Part shown: positions 40,054-48,196 of the stretch, one piece after another
Position numbering within the stretch: position 1 is the stretch's first letter
Layout: every line of letters begins with the position of its first letter
Origin: Streptomyces sp. NBC_00377
Lineage (GTDB): Bacteria > Actinomycetota > Actinomycetes > Streptomycetales > Streptomycetaceae
DNA length: 64,000 nucleotides
Reading direction: 5' to 3'
Assembly: GCF_036075115.1 (NCBI RefSeq)
Contig: NZ_CP107958.1
Span: 1,674,001-1,738,000, forward strand
Translations under genes and position numbers: made by a program
Notes under the pieces: model-generated
The model's input: only the letters and a program-made list of their open reading frames with translations
Database searches by the model: none
Told to the model about the DNA's origin: nothing

Positions 40054-40974
40054 GTGGCGGACGTGTACGACCCCTCTCATCTGCGGACCTTCCTGGCCGT
40101 CGCCCAGACGCTGAGTTTCACGCAGGCAGCACGGCGCCTGGGTCTGCGCCAGTCCACGGTCAGCCAGCACGTGCGGCGCCTCGAGGACGTGACCGGGCGG
40201 GCACTGTTCACCCGGGACACGCATTCCGTGGAGCTGACCGAGGACGGTGAGGCGATGCTCGGCTTCGCGCGCCGGATCCTGGACGTCCACGAGCAGGCCG
40301 CGGCGTTCTTCACCGGCACCCGCCTGCGCGGGCGGCTGCGGTTCGGCGCCTCCGAGGACTTCGTGCTGACGCGGCTGCCGGAGATCCTGGAGGGATTCCG
40401 CCACGACCATCCCGAGGTCGATCTCGAACTGACGGTGGAGCTGTCGGGCACCCTGCACGAACAGCTCGCCGTCGGGAGGCTGGACCTGGTCCTGGCCAAG
40501 CGGCGCCCCGAGGACCAGGGGGGCGAGCTGGTGTGGCACGACGGACTGGTGTGGATCGGCGCGAAACGGCTGCGCCTGGACGCCGACCGCCCGGTCCCGC
40601 TCATCGTGTTCCCGCCCCCGGGCATCACCCGCGCTCTGGCCTTGGAGGCGCTGGAGCGGCAGGGGCGGGCCTGGCGGATCGTGTGCACGAGCGGCAGCCT
40701 CAACGGCCTCATCGCGGCGGCCCGGGCCGGCCTCGGCGTGATGGCGCACTCACGGGGGCTGATCCCACCGGGCCTGGTACGCGTCCCGGAGCGGGCGGGG
40801 CTGCCCGAACTGGGGCGGGTCGACTTCGTGCTGGTGCACGGACGCCGACGCACCTCGGCCCAGGGCGCGGCGGACGCGCTGGCGGCCGCGATCCTGGCGG
40901 GCGGCGACCGGCTGCACCGACGGCCGACGGGATCCGGGCGACGGCTCGACCCGACGGGAGACAGCGCCGGCTGA
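40054..40974 (+). CDS. LysR family transcriptional regulator
   Basis: 306 residues. The N-terminal winged helix reads LRTFLAVAQTLSFTQAARRLGLRQSTVSQHVRRLE (about 9-43), followed by the two-lobed LysR substrate domain (RLRFGASEDFVLTRLPEILEGFR). The GTG at 40054 is the start closest to the HTH. It is divergent from the SBF-like transporter with a T-N11-A box between them, the classical arrangement for a regulator of its neighbour. Inducer unknown. Confidence 0.92.
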   Translation: MADVYDPSHLRTFLAVAQTLSFTQAARRLGLRQSTVSQHVRRLEDVTGRALFTRDTHSVELTEDGEAMLGFARRILDVHEQAAAFFTGTRLRGRLRFGASEDFVLTRLPEILEGFRHDHPEVDLELTVELSGTLHEQLAVGRLDLVLAKRRPEDQGGELVWHDGLVWIGAKRLRLDADRPVPLIVFPPPGITRALALEALERQGRAWRIVCTSGSLNGLIAAARAGLGVMAHSRGLIPPGLVRVPERAGLPELGRVDFVLVHGRRRTSAQGAADALAAAILAGGDRLHRRPTGSGRRLDPTGDSAG

Positions 40975-41374
40975 ACGGCGGCCCGCCGTGCCGCCTCTCA
41001 CGGCTCTCTCCGGGATCGGCCGGCTGCACGGAAGGGGACGCTTCGGTGCAGCCGGAAGGGGACGCTTCGGTGCAGCCGGGAGGCGAGGCGGCCTCCCGCT
41101 CCCGACCTCGGGACGGGGCCGCTGCGGCGCCGGCCGTGACGGGCTCCGGCCGGGGCCGGACTCCGTAAGCGGTACGGGCAGATTCGGTGGAGATTACGGG
41201 TGCCGATACTTACTCGTCCGTCAGTTTTGTGTCCGACCCTTCCCCATGTGAGCCCATTTTCCGGCACTGACCAGCGCAGACGAGAGCATCGTTCGCTTTC
41301 CGCCCCCCTCCCTTCCCGTCGTCGGGTGGGGTAGCTTTCACGCGCTGTGCGGCCACGAGAGGCGGGGTGCGGGT
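40975..41374. other. Intergenic region between lysR and the acyl-CoA ligase
   Basis: No gene is supported in these 400 bases. The region holds the repeat/hairpin array at 41020-41080, a possible terminator directly after lysR (ACGGCGG/CCGCCGT), and presumably the promoter of the acyl-CoA ligase in its second half, which is less GC-rich. Confidence 0.7.
41020..41080. repeat. Tandem 24-bp repeat with mutually exclusive hairpins
   Basis: A 24-base unit occurs twice without gap (41031-41054 and 41055-41078). Each unit ends in GTGCAGCCG, and one inverse copy CCGGCTGCAC precedes the array (41020-41029). That copy can pair with either repeat, giving two alternative stems (loops of 17 and 41 bases). 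This could be a terminator or attenuator after lysR. Confidence 0.85.
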
Positions 41375-43201
41375 TTGCGTGAGTTCACCAACCCTCCGTT
41401 GGCGTCGGCACCGCCGGTGGGCGGTCTGGCCGACGTCGTGTTCACGCACGCCCAGGAGGACCCGCAGTACGTCGCTCTCGGACGCAAGGACGAGGCGGGC
41501 GAGTGGCGGGACGTGACCACCGGCGAGTTCCGCGACGAGGTCCTCGCCCTGGCCAAGGGGCTCCTCGCGCAGGGCATCCGCTTCGGCGACCGCGTGGCGA
41601 TCATGTCCCGCACCCGCTACGAGTGGACGCTGTTCGACTTCGCCCTGTGGACCATCGGCGCCCAGGTGGTGCCGGTCTACCCGACCTCGTCGGCCGAGCA
41701 GTGTTTCTGGATGCTGTACGACGCCGAGTGCACGGCCGCGGTCGTCGAGCACGAGGACCACTCGATGACCATCGCCACCGTCATCGACCGCCTCCCCCGG
41801 CTGCGGCAGCTGTGGCAGCTGGACTCGGGGTGCGTGCAGGAGCTGTACGACGCCGGCGCCTCCATCGAGGACGACGTGGTGCACCGCCATCGGGAAGCGG
41901 TCACCCCCGACTCGACCGCGACGATCATCTACACGTCCGGCACGACGGGCCGCCCCAAGGGCTGTGTCATCTCCCACGGCAACTTCATGTTCGAGGCGGA
42001 CACGGTCATCGAGCGCTGGGAGCCGGTGTTCCACTCCCGGAAGGGCGACGAGGCGGCGACCCTGCTGTTCCTGCCGCTCGCGCACGTCTTCGGGCGGATG
42101 GTGCAGATCGCCGCGATCCGCGGCAGGGTCCGCTTCGGCCACCAGCCGCAGCTGCACGCGGCCGCCCTGCTCCCCGACCTGGCCGCTTTCCGGCCCACGT
42201 TCTTCCTGGCCGTGCCGTACATCTTCGAGAAGGTCTTCAACGCGGCCCGCCGCAGGGCGGAGCGCGAAGGCCGGGCAGGGCCGTTCGAGAAGGCCGTCGA
42301 CGTGGCCGTGAACTACGCCGAGGCGGTCGAGGCGAAGGCCTGGGACATCGGACCGGGCCCCTCGGCGGGTCTGCGAATGCAGCACCAGCTGTTCGACAAG
42401 CTCGTCTACTCCAAGGTCCGGGCGGCGATGGGCGGCCGGGTGCGGCACGCCATGTCCGGCGGTTCGGCCATGGACCGCAGGCTCGGCCTGTTCTTCGCCG
42501 GCGCCGGCGTACAGATCTACGAGGGCTACGGCCTGACCGAGACGACGGCCGCCGCGACCGCCAACCCGCCCGGGCGCACCAGATACGGCACGGTCGGCCA
42601 GGCCATCCCCGGCATGACCGTGCACATCGCGGACGACAACGAGATCTGGCTGCGCGGCGACAACGTGTTCCAGGGCTATCTCAACAACCCCAAGGCCACC
42701 GACGAGAGCCTGCACGAAGGCTGGCTGGCCACCGGTGACCTGGGATCGCTCGACGAGGACGGCTACCTCACCATCACCGGCCGCAAGAAGGAGATCCTCG
42801 TCACCTCCGGCGGCAAGAGCGTCTCGCCCGGGCTGCTGGAGGAGCGGGTGCGTGACCATCCGCTGGTCAACCAGTGCATCGTCGTCGGCAACGACCGGCC
42901 GTTCATCGCCGCCCTCGTCACCCTCGACCAGGAAGCCGTCGAGCACTGGCTGCAGATGCGCGGCAAACCGCAGATGCCGCCGGTCGAGCTGGTCAGCGAC
43001 CCGGATCTGGAGGCGGAGGTGCGCCGGTCCGTCGTGGCGGCCAACACGCTGGTCTCGAAGGCCGAGTCGATCCGTACCTTCCGTATCCTCGCCCAGCCCT
43101 TCACCGAGGAGCACGGACTGCTGACCCCGTCACTGAAGCTGAAGCGCAAGGCCATCGAGACCGCCTACGCGAACGAGGTCGACGCGCTGTACCGCTCGTG
43201 A
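41375..43201 (+). CDS. Long-chain fatty acid-CoA ligase (AMP-dependent synthetase)
   Basis: 608 residues. The ATP-binding motif IIYTSGTTGRPKGC (about 187-200), the A5 motif YEGYGLTETTAA, GWLATGDLG and the A8 region GRKKEILVTSGGKSVSP are all intact, and the catalytic C-terminal lysine region (TPSLKLKRKAIE) is present. It activates fatty acids to acyl-CoA through an acyl-adenylate; the size and motifs match the FadD15/long-chain branch. The TTG at 41375 follows GAGGCGGGG; no other start suits. No neighbouring beta-oxidation genes. Confidence 0.9.
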   Translation: MREFTNPPLASAPPVGGLADVVFTHAQEDPQYVALGRKDEAGEWRDVTTGEFRDEVLALAKGLLAQGIRFGDRVAIMSRTRYEWTLFDFALWTIGAQVVPVYPTSSAEQCFWMLYDAECTAAVVEHEDHSMTIATVIDRLPRLRQLWQLDSGCVQELYDAGASIEDDVVHRHREAVTPDSTATIIYTSGTTGRPKGCVISHGNFMFEADTVIERWEPVFHSRKGDEAATLLFLPLAHVFGRMVQIAAIRGRVRFGHQPQLHAAALLPDLAAFRPTFFLAVPYIFEKVFNAARRRAEREGRAGPFEKAVDVAVNYAEAVEAKAWDIGPGPSAGLRMQHQLFDKLVYSKVRAAMGGRVRHAMSGGSAMDRRLGLFFAGAGVQIYEGYGLTETTAAATANPPGRTRYGTVGQAIPGMTVHIADDNEIWLRGDNVFQGYLNNPKATDESLHEGWLATGDLGSLDEDGYLTITGRKKEILVTSGGKSVSPGLLEERVRDHPLVNQCIVVGNDRPFIAALVTLDQEAVEHWLQMRGKPQMPPVELVSDPDLEAEVRRSVVAANTLVSKAESIRTFRILAQPFTEEHGLLTPSLKLKRKAIETAYANEVDALYRS

Positions 43202-43357
43202 GGTTCCCGGCGATTTCCCGGCAGATTCCCGGCGGCGGCGTGAGACGGCGTTCGGACGGGTACGCGAAGAGGGATCCGGGGGTCAGGAATGCATCACTCG
43301 CCGTGATCGTTGACGATGGAGTACCACTTTGACGGACAACCGAAGGATCAAGAGCTC

Positions 43358-44194
43358 GTGAGCAGCAAGGTCCCCCCGATCATCCTCAACAACGGCGTCG
43401 AGATGCCCCAGCTGGGCTTCGGTGTCTGGCAGGTGCCGGACGACGAGGCGGAGCAGGCCGTCTCCACCGCGCTGGAGGCCGGGTACCGCAGCATCGACAC
43501 AGCGGCGATCTACGGCAACGAGGAGGGCACCGGCAAGGCCATCACCTCCTCCGGCGTGCCCCGCAAGGACATCTTCGTCACCACCAAGCTCTGGAACAGC
43601 GACCAGGGGTACGACTCGACGCTCCGCGCGTTCGACACCTCGCTGGAGAAGCTCGGTCTGGACTACCTGGACCTGTACCTCATCCACTGGCCGCTGCCGA
43701 CCCGCGGCACCTATGTGGACACATACAGGGCGTTCGAGAAGCTCCTCGCGGACGGCCGGGTACGCGCCATCGGCGTGTCCAACTTCCTGCCGGAGCATCT
43801 GGAGCGCCTGATCGGCGAGACGTCGGTCGTCCCGGCCGTCAACCAGATCGAGCTGCACCCGCACCTCCAGCAGCAGGCCTCGCGCGAGATCCACACGGAC
43901 CGGGGCATCGCCACGGAGGCCTGGTCCCCGCTGGGCCAGGGCAAGGGCCTGCTCGAGGTCCCGGCGATCGTGGCCATCGCCCGCAAGCACGACCGCACCC
44001 CGGCCCAGGTCGTGCTGCGCTGGCACCTCCAGCTCGGCAACGTCGTGATCCCGAAGTCCGTGACGCCGTCGCGGATCAAGGAGAACATCGACGTGTTCGA
44101 CTTCAGCCTGGACACCGAGGACCTGGCTGCCATCAGCGCCCTCGACGAGGACCGGCGTATCGGTCCGGACCCGGCGACGTTCGACGTCGGCTGA
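43358..44194 (+). CDS. Aldo/keto reductase
   Basis: 278 residues from the GTG at 43358 (MSSKVPPIILNNGVEMPQLGFGVW). The AKR catalytic tetrad is visible: Asp in YRSIDTAA, Tyr in AIYGNE, Lys in FVTTKLW, His in YLIHWPLP. The NADPH site IPKSVTPSRIKEN is near the C-terminus. Members reduce aldehydes and ketones such as 2,5-diketo-gluconate or methylglyoxal. The frame remains open to TTG 43310 and ATG 43316, so the start could be 14-16 codons earlier; the chosen one matches the normal family N-terminus. Confidence 0.88.
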   Translation: MSSKVPPIILNNGVEMPQLGFGVWQVPDDEAEQAVSTALEAGYRSIDTAAIYGNEEGTGKAITSSGVPRKDIFVTTKLWNSDQGYDSTLRAFDTSLEKLGLDYLDLYLIHWPLPTRGTYVDTYRAFEKLLADGRVRAIGVSNFLPEHLERLIGETSVVPAVNQIELHPHLQQQASREIHTDRGIATEAWSPLGQGKGLLEVPAIVAIARKHDRTPAQVVLRWHLQLGNVVIPKSVTPSRIKENIDVFDFSLDTEDLAAISALDEDRRIGPDPATFDVG

Positions 44195-44213
44195 AGTTCC
44201 TCCCGCTCGCCTG

Positions 44214-44245
44214 CGAGGGCGCTCCCCGGCCGGGAAGCGCCCTCG
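44214..44245. terminator. Bidirectional hairpin between the AKR and SDR genes
   Basis: The arms CGAGGGCGCT (44214-44223) and AGCGCCCTCG (44236-44245) are perfect 10-base complements with a 12-base loop. The flanking genes converge here. Confidence 0.8.
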
Positions 44246-44262
44246 ACGCGTCGGAGCGCTCG

Positions 44263-44997
44263 TCAGTTGGGCTGCCCGACCGGCCGCACGACGACCGTGT
44301 TGACGTCGACTCCCGCGGGTTGCCGGATGGCCCACACGACGGAGTCGGCGATCTGGTCGGCGGTCAGCAGGTGCCCGGGCGGCAGGCTGCCGTAGCTGTC
44401 CCAGAACGGGGTCTCGACCCGGCCGGGCGCGATCAGCGTCACGCCGACACCCCACTCGGTGACCTGGCGGCGGGTGTTCTCGGCGAGGCCGGTCACCGCC
44501 CACTTCGTCGCCCCGTAGAGATTGCCCGGCGTGGGCACGAAGCCCGCGACGCTGCCGACCAGGACGATCCGCCCGCGGGTCTCCTTCAGCGCGTCGATCG
44601 ACGCCCGGACGAGGAGCGCGGGGCCGAGCACGTTGGTCAGCACCATGTCGGTCCACCCGGCCGGGTCGCCCTCGGCGACCGAGTCGTGGGTGGCGGTCCC
44701 CGCATTGGCGACGACCGTGTCCAGCCGGCCATATGCCTCGAGCGTACGGTCGACCGCGGACCGTACGCCGTCGTAGTCGGCGGCGTTCCCCACCACCGTC
44801 AGCAGCTCCTTCGGCTCGCCGAGTCCCGCGGCGAAGGCGCGCAGCCGCTCCTCCCCGCGTCCGGTGACGGTCACCCGGTACCCGGCGTCCAGCAGCTGCC
44901 GCGCGACGGCCGCGCCGATGCCGCTGCCGCCTCCGGTGATCAGTGCGACCGGAGATTCCGCGGCCGGAGAATGCGAAGCGCCCGGTGTGTTGGCCAT
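44263..44997 (-). CDS. SDR family NAD(P)-dependent oxidoreductase
   Basis: 244 residues from the ATG at 44997. The classical SDR motifs are TGGGSGIG (21-28), NAG (VVANAGTA), the catalytic serine in LVGSVAG and YGATK with the catalytic Tyr and Lys. The likely cofactor is NADP(H), as the loop after strand 2 is VTGRGEER. A perfect 20-base palindrome upstream (45096-45115) suggests tight control by a repressor encoded elsewhere. Substrate unknown. Confidence 0.9.
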   Translation of the reverse strand: MANTPGASHSPAAESPVALITGGGSGIGAAVARQLLDAGYRVTVTGRGEERLRAFAAGLGEPKELLTVVGNAADYDGVRSAVDRTLEAYGRLDTVVANAGTATHDSVAEGDPAGWTDMVLTNVLGPALLVRASIDALKETRGRIVLVGSVAGFVPTPGNLYGATKWAVTGLAENTRRQVTEWGVGVTLIAPGRVETPFWDSYGSLPPGHLLTADQIADSVVWAIRQPAGVDVNTVVVRPVGQPN

Positions 44998-45095
44998 GAT
45001 GTGTCCCCCATGTGCGTCGGCCGTGCGGATCGGCCGCACACGCCTGCTGCGTGCGCGGCCGCGCTCGACGTGCGTCGCGCGGCACGCAGTCCATC

Positions 45096-45115
45096 ACTTG
45101 GAGAGCTCTCCAAGT
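45096..45115. promoter_or_regulatory. Perfect 20-bp palindrome upstream of the SDR gene
   Basis: ACTTGGAGAGCTCTCCAAGT is a perfect inverted repeat with no central gap, about 100 bases upstream of the SDR start. On the minus strand TTGACT directly overlaps its left edge as a possible -35, so the palindrome would fill the -35/-10 spacer. This is the form of a repressor operator. It also lies between the SDR and the stop of the methyltransferase gene. Confidence 0.75.
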
Positions 45116-45161
45116 CAAGTGACACCGGACCGACGTGAAGGCCGGCTCGCCCCGGCGGGGT

Positions 45162-46112
45162 CTAGCGGACGGGCTTGACCGCCGTGTGCACGGTGTGGGC
45201 CGCGAGCACGAACACGTCCGCCCTGCGATGCACGCCCGCCTCGTCCTTCGGGTCGAGCAGCCGGTCCACCACGGCTCGGTCGTCGGGGTCGAGGGAGTCG
45301 CCGTAGACGTCCCGCAGCCGGGCCAGGGACGCGGTGATGTAGGCGCGGGCCCGTTCGGAGGCGGGCGCGGGCAGGTCGAGCAGGAAGCTGCGGGTACGGG
45401 TGTGCTTCAGGCCGGCCGCGTCGAGCAGTGCCGCCCAGTTCTCGGACTCGTCGACGGAGCCGGGCAGATCTGCCCTCATCCGCGCGAACCACTCCTCCTG
45501 CAACGCGTCGAGCCGTGCCTCGAGGCCGGGCCGGCCGAAGCCGAGGTCCCGCGGCAGGAACCGGGTCGGCAGACCGCCTTCCATGATCGCCAGCGTCCCG
45601 CCCGGCGCGAGCCGCTCGGCGAAGGCGGCCAGGGCGGCGCGCTGGTCGCCCAGGTGGTGCAGACTGCGGCCGGCCCACATCAGGTCGGCCGGGTAGTCCA
45701 GCTCGCCCAGCGCCGCCGGGAGTTCTCCGGCCAGCGTGCCGAAGCGGTCGCCGTACCCGAGCCGGTCGGCGCGCTGCCGCGCCCGCTCCAGCAACGGCGC
45801 GGAGCCGTCGACCGCCATGACCCGCGCACCGGGGAACGTCTCGGCGAACAGGCAGGAGACGACCCCGGGGCCGCTGCCCACGTCCACGATCAGGCCGGGC
45901 TCGGTCACCTCCTTCCCGAGCCAGGACAGGGCCCGCTCGTACAGGGGCGTGAACAGTTCCGCCTGCGCTTCGAGGTGCGGGGCCATCTCGGCCCAGTCGA
46001 TGGCCGTGCCGTCGCCGTGGCCGTGCTTATGGCCGTCGGCAGCCGGGCCGTGATCATGACCGTGGCCCTCGGTGTGCTGGTCGGCGTGGGGCTCGTGCGG
46101 GTGGTGCGCCAT
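45162..46112 (-). CDS. Class I SAM-dependent methyltransferase with a histidine-rich N-terminus
   Basis: 316 residues from the ATG at 46112. Residues 3-34 contain many histidines alternating with Asp, Gly and Glu (HHPHEPHADQH, HGHDHGPAADGHKHGHGDG), a typical metal-binding tail. The methyltransferase core begins near residue 75 with the SAM motif VDVGSGPGVVSCLF, followed by VMAVDGSAP and LMWAGRSLHHLGD. The histidine tail suggests nickel, zinc or cobalt binding, or a role in metal stress. Two palindromes 22 bases apart lie 60-100 bases upstream. Acceptor unknown. Confidence 0.85.
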   Translation of the reverse strand: MAHHPHEPHADQHTEGHGHDHGPAADGHKHGHGDGTAIDWAEMAPHLEAQAELFTPLYERALSWLGKEVTEPGLIVDVGSGPGVVSCLFAETFPGARVMAVDGSAPLLERARQRADRLGYGDRFGTLAGELPAALGELDYPADLMWAGRSLHHLGDQRAALAAFAERLAPGGTLAIMEGGLPTRFLPRDLGFGRPGLEARLDALQEEWFARMRADLPGSVDESENWAALLDAAGLKHTRTRSFLLDLPAPASERARAYITASLARLRDVYGDSLDPDDRAVVDRLLDPKDEAGVHRRADVFVLAAHTVHTAVKPVR

Positions 46113-46177
46113 GGTCTCAGCCTCTCGTCCGGTGTGTCGCCAGCGTGCGCCGACCCACCGGTCCGGGGCCACTTTTG

Positions 46178-46212
46178 TTGCCGCAGCGGCAAAAAATCGG
46201 CTGCCGACGGCA
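46178..46212. promoter_or_regulatory. Two tandem palindromes upstream of the methyltransferase gene
   Basis: TTGCCGCAGCGGCAA (46178-46192, perfect 15-base palindrome) is followed by TGCCGACGGCA (46202-46212, perfect 11-base palindrome). Their centres are 22 bases apart, about two helical turns, and they share the core TGCCG/CGGCA. They lie 66-100 bases upstream of the methyltransferase start. Two equal-phase sites suggest cooperative repressor binding. Confidence 0.65.
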
Positions 46213-46224
46213 AACCCGGTCGCG

Positions 46225-46265
46225 CCTGTCCGGCCGCTCCCGTCAAGCTGGAGCGGCCGGACAGG
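46225..46265 (-). terminator. 16-bp perfect hairpin, terminator of the GH6 gene
   Basis: The arms 46225-46240 and 46250-46265 are perfectly complementary over 16 bases with a 9-base loop. It is about 118 bases beyond the GH6 stop on the minus strand and upstream of the methyltransferase promoter. Confidence 0.8.
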
Positions 46266-46382
46266 AACTGCTCGGCAGCACGGTCGGCGGTCCCGCGGAG
46301 CCGGCCCCGCCCCGAAGGGCGATCACCGGCCCCGGCGGATCACCGTCGCCTCACCGCGCCGTCCGCGGATCGGCCCACCGGC

Positions 46383-48107
46383 CTACAGCGGCGGGTAGGC
46401 GTTCTGCATCAGTTGCTGGAACTGGGCCGAGAACCAGTGCCCGGACAGCGGCGCGTTGGGCAGGGCGCCCGACATGCTGTTGCCGTTGCGCGGGTTGCCC
46501 GTGTACGTCGGGTCGCACATGCGGTCGAAGCCCTTGCCCTCGTCGTTGGAGATGGCGGAGCTCGAGCCGTCGGACTCCCCCGGCGGCTTCATCCAGACGT
46601 AGGCGTCGATCCCGGTCGCCGGGGCGGTCCTCGGCCGCTCGCCGAGGCCGGCGCCGGACTGGTTGCACCAGTTGCCGATGTGGATACGGCGGTCGTAGCG
46701 GCCGCCGTTGACATAGGTGTCCACGCTGGTCGTGGCTCCCGGGCCGGTGGGCCGGGCGGTGCCGCCCCAGCCGTTGCGGGAGGTGTCGATCAGCATGCCG
46801 ATTCCGGAGTTGAAGCCGACCGAGACGAGCTGGGTGCGGAACGCCTGGGCGTACGACAGCTCGTCGACGTACCGGTTCCAGTCGACCCACTTCGACTCGC
46901 GGACCGACTTGCCGGCCACGGAGTCGTTGATGGTGAAGTTGTTCTCCTTCAGGGCGCTGTAGTTGGCCGTGTTGGTGATGAACCCGTGGACGTCGTTGAC
47001 CGTGGCGCCCTCGGCCGTGGCGGCCTGCTTGAACAGGGTCGCCGACGGGGCGAAGTTGTCGTCCCAGCCGAGCCAGCCGTGGTGACCGGCGTCGATGTAG
47101 TTGTAGACGTTGGGGATCGCGCCGAGCTTGTGCAGCGCGTACCCGACGCCCTTCACGTAGTTGCCGTTGGCGAGCATCGTGTCGCAGGCCGGTGTGGCGG
47201 TGGCCCGGCTGCCGGTGTTGGTGACCAGGTTGGGCAGCGAGTCGATCTCGATGGTGGTGACGATCCGCAGGCCGGCGTACTTGCTGTCGGCGAGGATCGT
47301 CGCGATCGGGTCGATGAACTGCGTCTTGTACTTGTCGATCTCCGTCGGGCCGAGCTCGCCGTTGGAGGCCAGAGCCGAGCAGTCCCGTCCGGGAAGGTCG
47401 TAGACGACCAGCTGGACAACTTCCTCGCCGCTGCCCTTCTGGGCGAGCGCCGCGTCCAGGTGGGCGCGCAGTCCCATCCCGCCGTTCGCACCGTTGATGG
47501 CGGCGATGCGGTCGAGCCAGACACCGGTGGGCTGGTTGGAGATACGGCTGCCGCCCGTCTCGGCGGCGGCCTTCGCCGACCATTCGGGGTTCACGTACAC
47601 CTTGGCGCCGGCGTAGGGGTTGTCGACCTTGGCGGAGGGGGTTCCGGGGTCGGTCGGGGTGCCGGGGTCGGTGGGCCCGCCGGTCCCGCTGTCGACGTTG
47701 CAGGTCACGCCGTCGAGGGTGAACGCGGTCGGGATCGCGTTGGTGCCGGTGTAGGTGCCCTGGAATCCGAAGCTGACCGAACCGCCGGTCGCCAGCGTCC
47801 CGTTGTAGCTCTCGTTGGCGGCGGTGACGGCCATGCCGGACTGGGTGACCTTCGCGTTCCACGCGTTGGTCACCTTCTGGGTTCCGGCGTAGGACCACTT
47901 GACCGACCAACTCGACTTGGCGGTCGAATTGTTGGTCACGGTGACGGCGGTGGTGAAGCCGGTGCCCCAGTCGTTCTGCACCTTGTAGTCGACGCTGCAC
48001 GGGATGGCGGCGATGCCCGGATCTCCGGGGACGACGGCGAGCGCCGTCCCGGAGGCGCCGGCCACCAGCGCCAGCGCGGCGAGTACCGCTGTTCTGCTAC
48101 GGCTCAT
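46383..48107 (-). CDS. Secreted glycoside hydrolase family 6 cellulase with N-terminal CBM2
   Basis: 574 residues from the ATG at 48107. A signal peptide (about 1-30) is followed by a CBM2 (about 37-137, CSVDYKVQNDWGTGFTTAVTV ... CNVDS), a Thr/Pro linker and a GH6 domain (about 165-574). GH6 landmarks are QLVVYDLPGRDCSALASNGE, TIEIDSLPNL, NYIDAGHHGWLGWDDN, GFITNTANY, MLIDTSRNGWGG and WMKPPGESDG. GH6 enzymes are endo- or exo-acting cellulases that invert the anomer; the loop pattern leaves exo versus endo open. It lies 89 bases after the GH5 gene without its own CebR box, so co-transcription is likely. Confidence 0.92.
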   Translation of the reverse strand: MSRSRTAVLAALALVAGASGTALAVVPGDPGIAAIPCSVDYKVQNDWGTGFTTAVTVTNNSTAKSSWSVKWSYAGTQKVTNAWNAKVTQSGMAVTAANESYNGTLATGGSVSFGFQGTYTGTNAIPTAFTLDGVTCNVDSGTGGPTDPGTPTDPGTPSAKVDNPYAGAKVYVNPEWSAKAAAETGGSRISNQPTGVWLDRIAAINGANGGMGLRAHLDAALAQKGSGEEVVQLVVYDLPGRDCSALASNGELGPTEIDKYKTQFIDPIATILADSKYAGLRIVTTIEIDSLPNLVTNTGSRATATPACDTMLANGNYVKGVGYALHKLGAIPNVYNYIDAGHHGWLGWDDNFAPSATLFKQAATAEGATVNDVHGFITNTANYSALKENNFTINDSVAGKSVRESKWVDWNRYVDELSYAQAFRTQLVSVGFNSGIGMLIDTSRNGWGGTARPTGPGATTSVDTYVNGGRYDRRIHIGNWCNQSGAGLGERPRTAPATGIDAYVWMKPPGESDGSSSAISNDEGKGFDRMCDPTYTGNPRNGNSMSGALPNAPLSGHWFSAQFQQLMQNAYPPL

Positions 48108-48196
48108 GAGTGCGGGTTTCCTTCTCGGTCGCGGGTGTGGTCCGTTGTCTCGGCTGCTCTTTCCGGTGGTTCGGCCCGCCGGTCCGGTCCGTTGGT

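Noticed and set aside
46178..46192. Terminator of the GH6 gene
   Set aside because: Neither side of the palindrome is followed by a T-run in the right direction, and a much better 16-bp hairpin lies between it and the GH6 stop. An operator reading fits better.
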